Shown: piece after piece, positions 32,854-33,546 of the stretch
Position numbering within the stretch: position 1 is the stretch's first letter
Layout: each line of letters begins with the position of its first letter
Translations under genes and position numbers: made by a program
The notes under the pieces: generated by a model
The model's input: the letters and a program-made list of their open reading frames with translations, nothing else
Told to the model about the DNA's origin: nothing
Databases searched by the model: none
Origin: an uncultured Clostridia bacterium
GTDB taxonomy: Bacteria; Bacillota; Clostridia; TANB77; CAG-508
Length of the DNA: 33,546 nt
NCBI GenBank assembly: GCA_947625925.1
Contig: CANQQC010000005.1
Span: 1 to 33,546, forward strand
Reading direction: 5' to 3'

Positions 32854-33225
32854 ATGGAATATATTTCAACAAAAAATGCACCAGATGCTATTGGTCCATA
32901 TTCACAAGCAATTAAAGCAAATGGATTACTTTTTACCAGTGGACAAATCGCTATCAACCCTAAAACAAACAGTGTTGAGGCAAAAACAATTGAAGAACAA
33001 ACAACTCAAGTTTGTGAAAATCTTAAAGCAATTTGTGAAGAAGCAGGTACTAATATATCTAAAACAATTAAAACAGTTTGTTTTTTAGCTGATATAAATG
33101 ATTTTGCTTCATTTAATGAAGTTTATGGAAAATACTTTACAGGAAAACCAGCTAGAAGTTGTGTTGCAGTTAAAGATTTGCCTAAAGGAGTTCTTTGTGA
33201 AGTAGAACTAATTGCTGAGTTATAG
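32854..33225 (+). CDS. ridA: RidA-family enamine/imine deaminase
   Basis: RidA hydrolyses the reactive 2-aminocrotonate released by threonine dehydratase, protecting PLP enzymes. The 123-aa protein has the start KNAPDAIGPYSQAIKANGLLFTSGQ, the conserved TVCFLADINDFASFNEVYGKYF near 70-90, and the substrate Arg in ARSCVAVKDLPKGVLCEVELIA near 105. It is full length with GAGGAG upstream. Being cotranscribed with ilvA fits the known metabolic pairing directly. Confidence 0.96.
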   Translation: MEYISTKNAPDAIGPYSQAIKANGLLFTSGQIAINPKTNSVEAKTIEEQTTQVCENLKAICEEAGTNISKTIKTVCFLADINDFASFNEVYGKYFTGKPARSCVAVKDLPKGVLCEVELIAEL

Positions 33226-33227
33226 TA

Positions 33228-33260
33228 AAAAAATAGTAGTTTTTAAAACTACTATTTTTT
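33228..33260. terminator. bidirectional terminator after ridA
   Basis: The block is a perfect palindrome around one central base (33228-33243 with 33245-33260), giving a realistic 13-bp stem with a 7-nt loop and T-rich ends in both directions. It begins 3 nt after the ridA stop and abuts the stop of the convergent gene. Confidence 0.9.
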
Positions 33261-33261
33261 A

Positions 33262-33546
33262 TTATTTTATTTTTTCTCCTGTAATCACATAGACATATAC
33301 ATACTCATTAACAATTACATATAATTTACTTTCAATATCTACTTTTGTTTCATAATGAATAATATTGCATCTACTTTGCTCAGCAACATCTATTAAATCA
33401 TCCAATGTTTTAATATTCATTACTTTTAAATTTTCTAAATTTGGTTCATTTGTAACAGTAACAATTAATTCCCTATAATATTTTAAAATACGTTTAATAT
33501 TATCTTTATATCTTTTTTCTAATGTGTTTTTACCTTTTCTATTCCA
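33262..33546 (-). CDS. C-terminal part of a protein of unknown function (possibly DUF5305-like), truncated by window edge
   Basis: The minus strand is open from base 33546 to a TAA at 33262, giving 94 residues without the start. It begins WNRKGKNTLEKRYKDNIKRI, continues with IKTLDDLIDVAEQSRCNIIHYE and ends KLYVIVNEYVYVYVITGEKIK. The pattern of a basic helical segment, a LDDLIDVAEQ helix and a YVIxNxYVYVYV hairpin reminds me of the C-terminus of DUF5305 membrane proteins, from memory only. Any transmembrane part would lie outside the window. It is convergent with ridA across a shared terminator. Coding status is supported by the clean frame reaching that terminator. Confidence 0.55.
   Translation of the reverse strand, partial: WNRKGKNTLEKRYKDNIKRILKYYRELIVTVTNEPNLENLKVMNIKTLDDLIDVAEQSRCNIIHYETKVDIESKLYVIVNEYVYVYVITGEKIK

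Overview
The window is AT-rich bacterial DNA (by eye about a quarter G+C) with Firmicutes-style signals: strong AGGAGG-type ribosome binding sites, TTGAAA-17-TATAAT promoters, tightly packed genes with 1 to 14 nt overlaps, and short U-tailed hairpin terminators. The gene set points to an anaerobic Clostridia-type bacterium: SufCBDSU Fe-S assembly under an IscR-like Rrf2 regulator, the [FeFe]-hydrogenase maturases HydE/F/G with the TM1266-type small protein, a LytTR/membrane-protein pair, MgtE, and standalone housekeeping genes. Tryptophan is encoded by TGG, and a TGA stop sits in an ATGA overlap, so the standard bacterial code fits. I see no tRNA, rRNA, CRISPR array, insertion sequence or prophage gene.

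Layout. (1) 1-660: 3' part of dapB on the plus strand, meeting scpB tail to tail at a shared terminator. (2) 700-6112, minus strand: lepA-rlmB, a 664-aa membrane-anchored protein of unknown function with its own promoter, and scpB with a tandem-repeat tail. (3) 6121-10783: a 1525-aa cytoplasmic-looking protein of unknown function, with a possible 32-aa protein coupled to its 3' end. (4) 10784-11034: an intergenic mosaic holding a decayed piece of a second mnmA-like gene joined to a 35-nt piece of lepA. (5) 11035-17615: suf operon sufC-sufB-sufD-sufS-sufU, continuing into mnmA and a PaaI-type thioesterase, from a consensus promoter overlapped by an inverted repeat likely to be the IscR/Rrf2 operator. 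(6) 17658-21206: murI, HAD nucleotidase, ispF, tag, methyltransferase, iscR, ending in a terminator just before the suf promoter. (7) 21322-25279: Mbeg1-like hydrolase, LytTR regulator with its membrane partner, and ygjV-like plus metallo-beta-lactamase-fold genes. (8) 25369-29278: hydrogenase maturation operon TM1266-hydE-hydG-hydF behind a leader with a perfect 13-bp hairpin. (9) 29410-31447: mgtE and a membrane-anchored flavodoxin. (10) 31637-33225, plus strand: ilvA-ridA, divergent from mgtE. (11) 33262-33546: 3' end of a gene of unknown function on the minus strand.

How the genes fit together. Three blocks deal with iron-sulfur or sulfur chemistry: Suf builds clusters, MnmA can draw sulfur from the same desulfurase, and HydE/G/F are Fe-S enzymes that build the hydrogenase H-cluster. 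IscR encoded next to suf probably senses cluster status. IlvA and RidA form a textbook producer/detoxifier pair. The least explained material is the 1525-aa protein, the 664-aa protein, the LytTR membrane partner with a His-rich loop, the leader upstream of the hyd genes, and the mosaic intergenic debris. No intergenic stretch exceeds about 260 bases.
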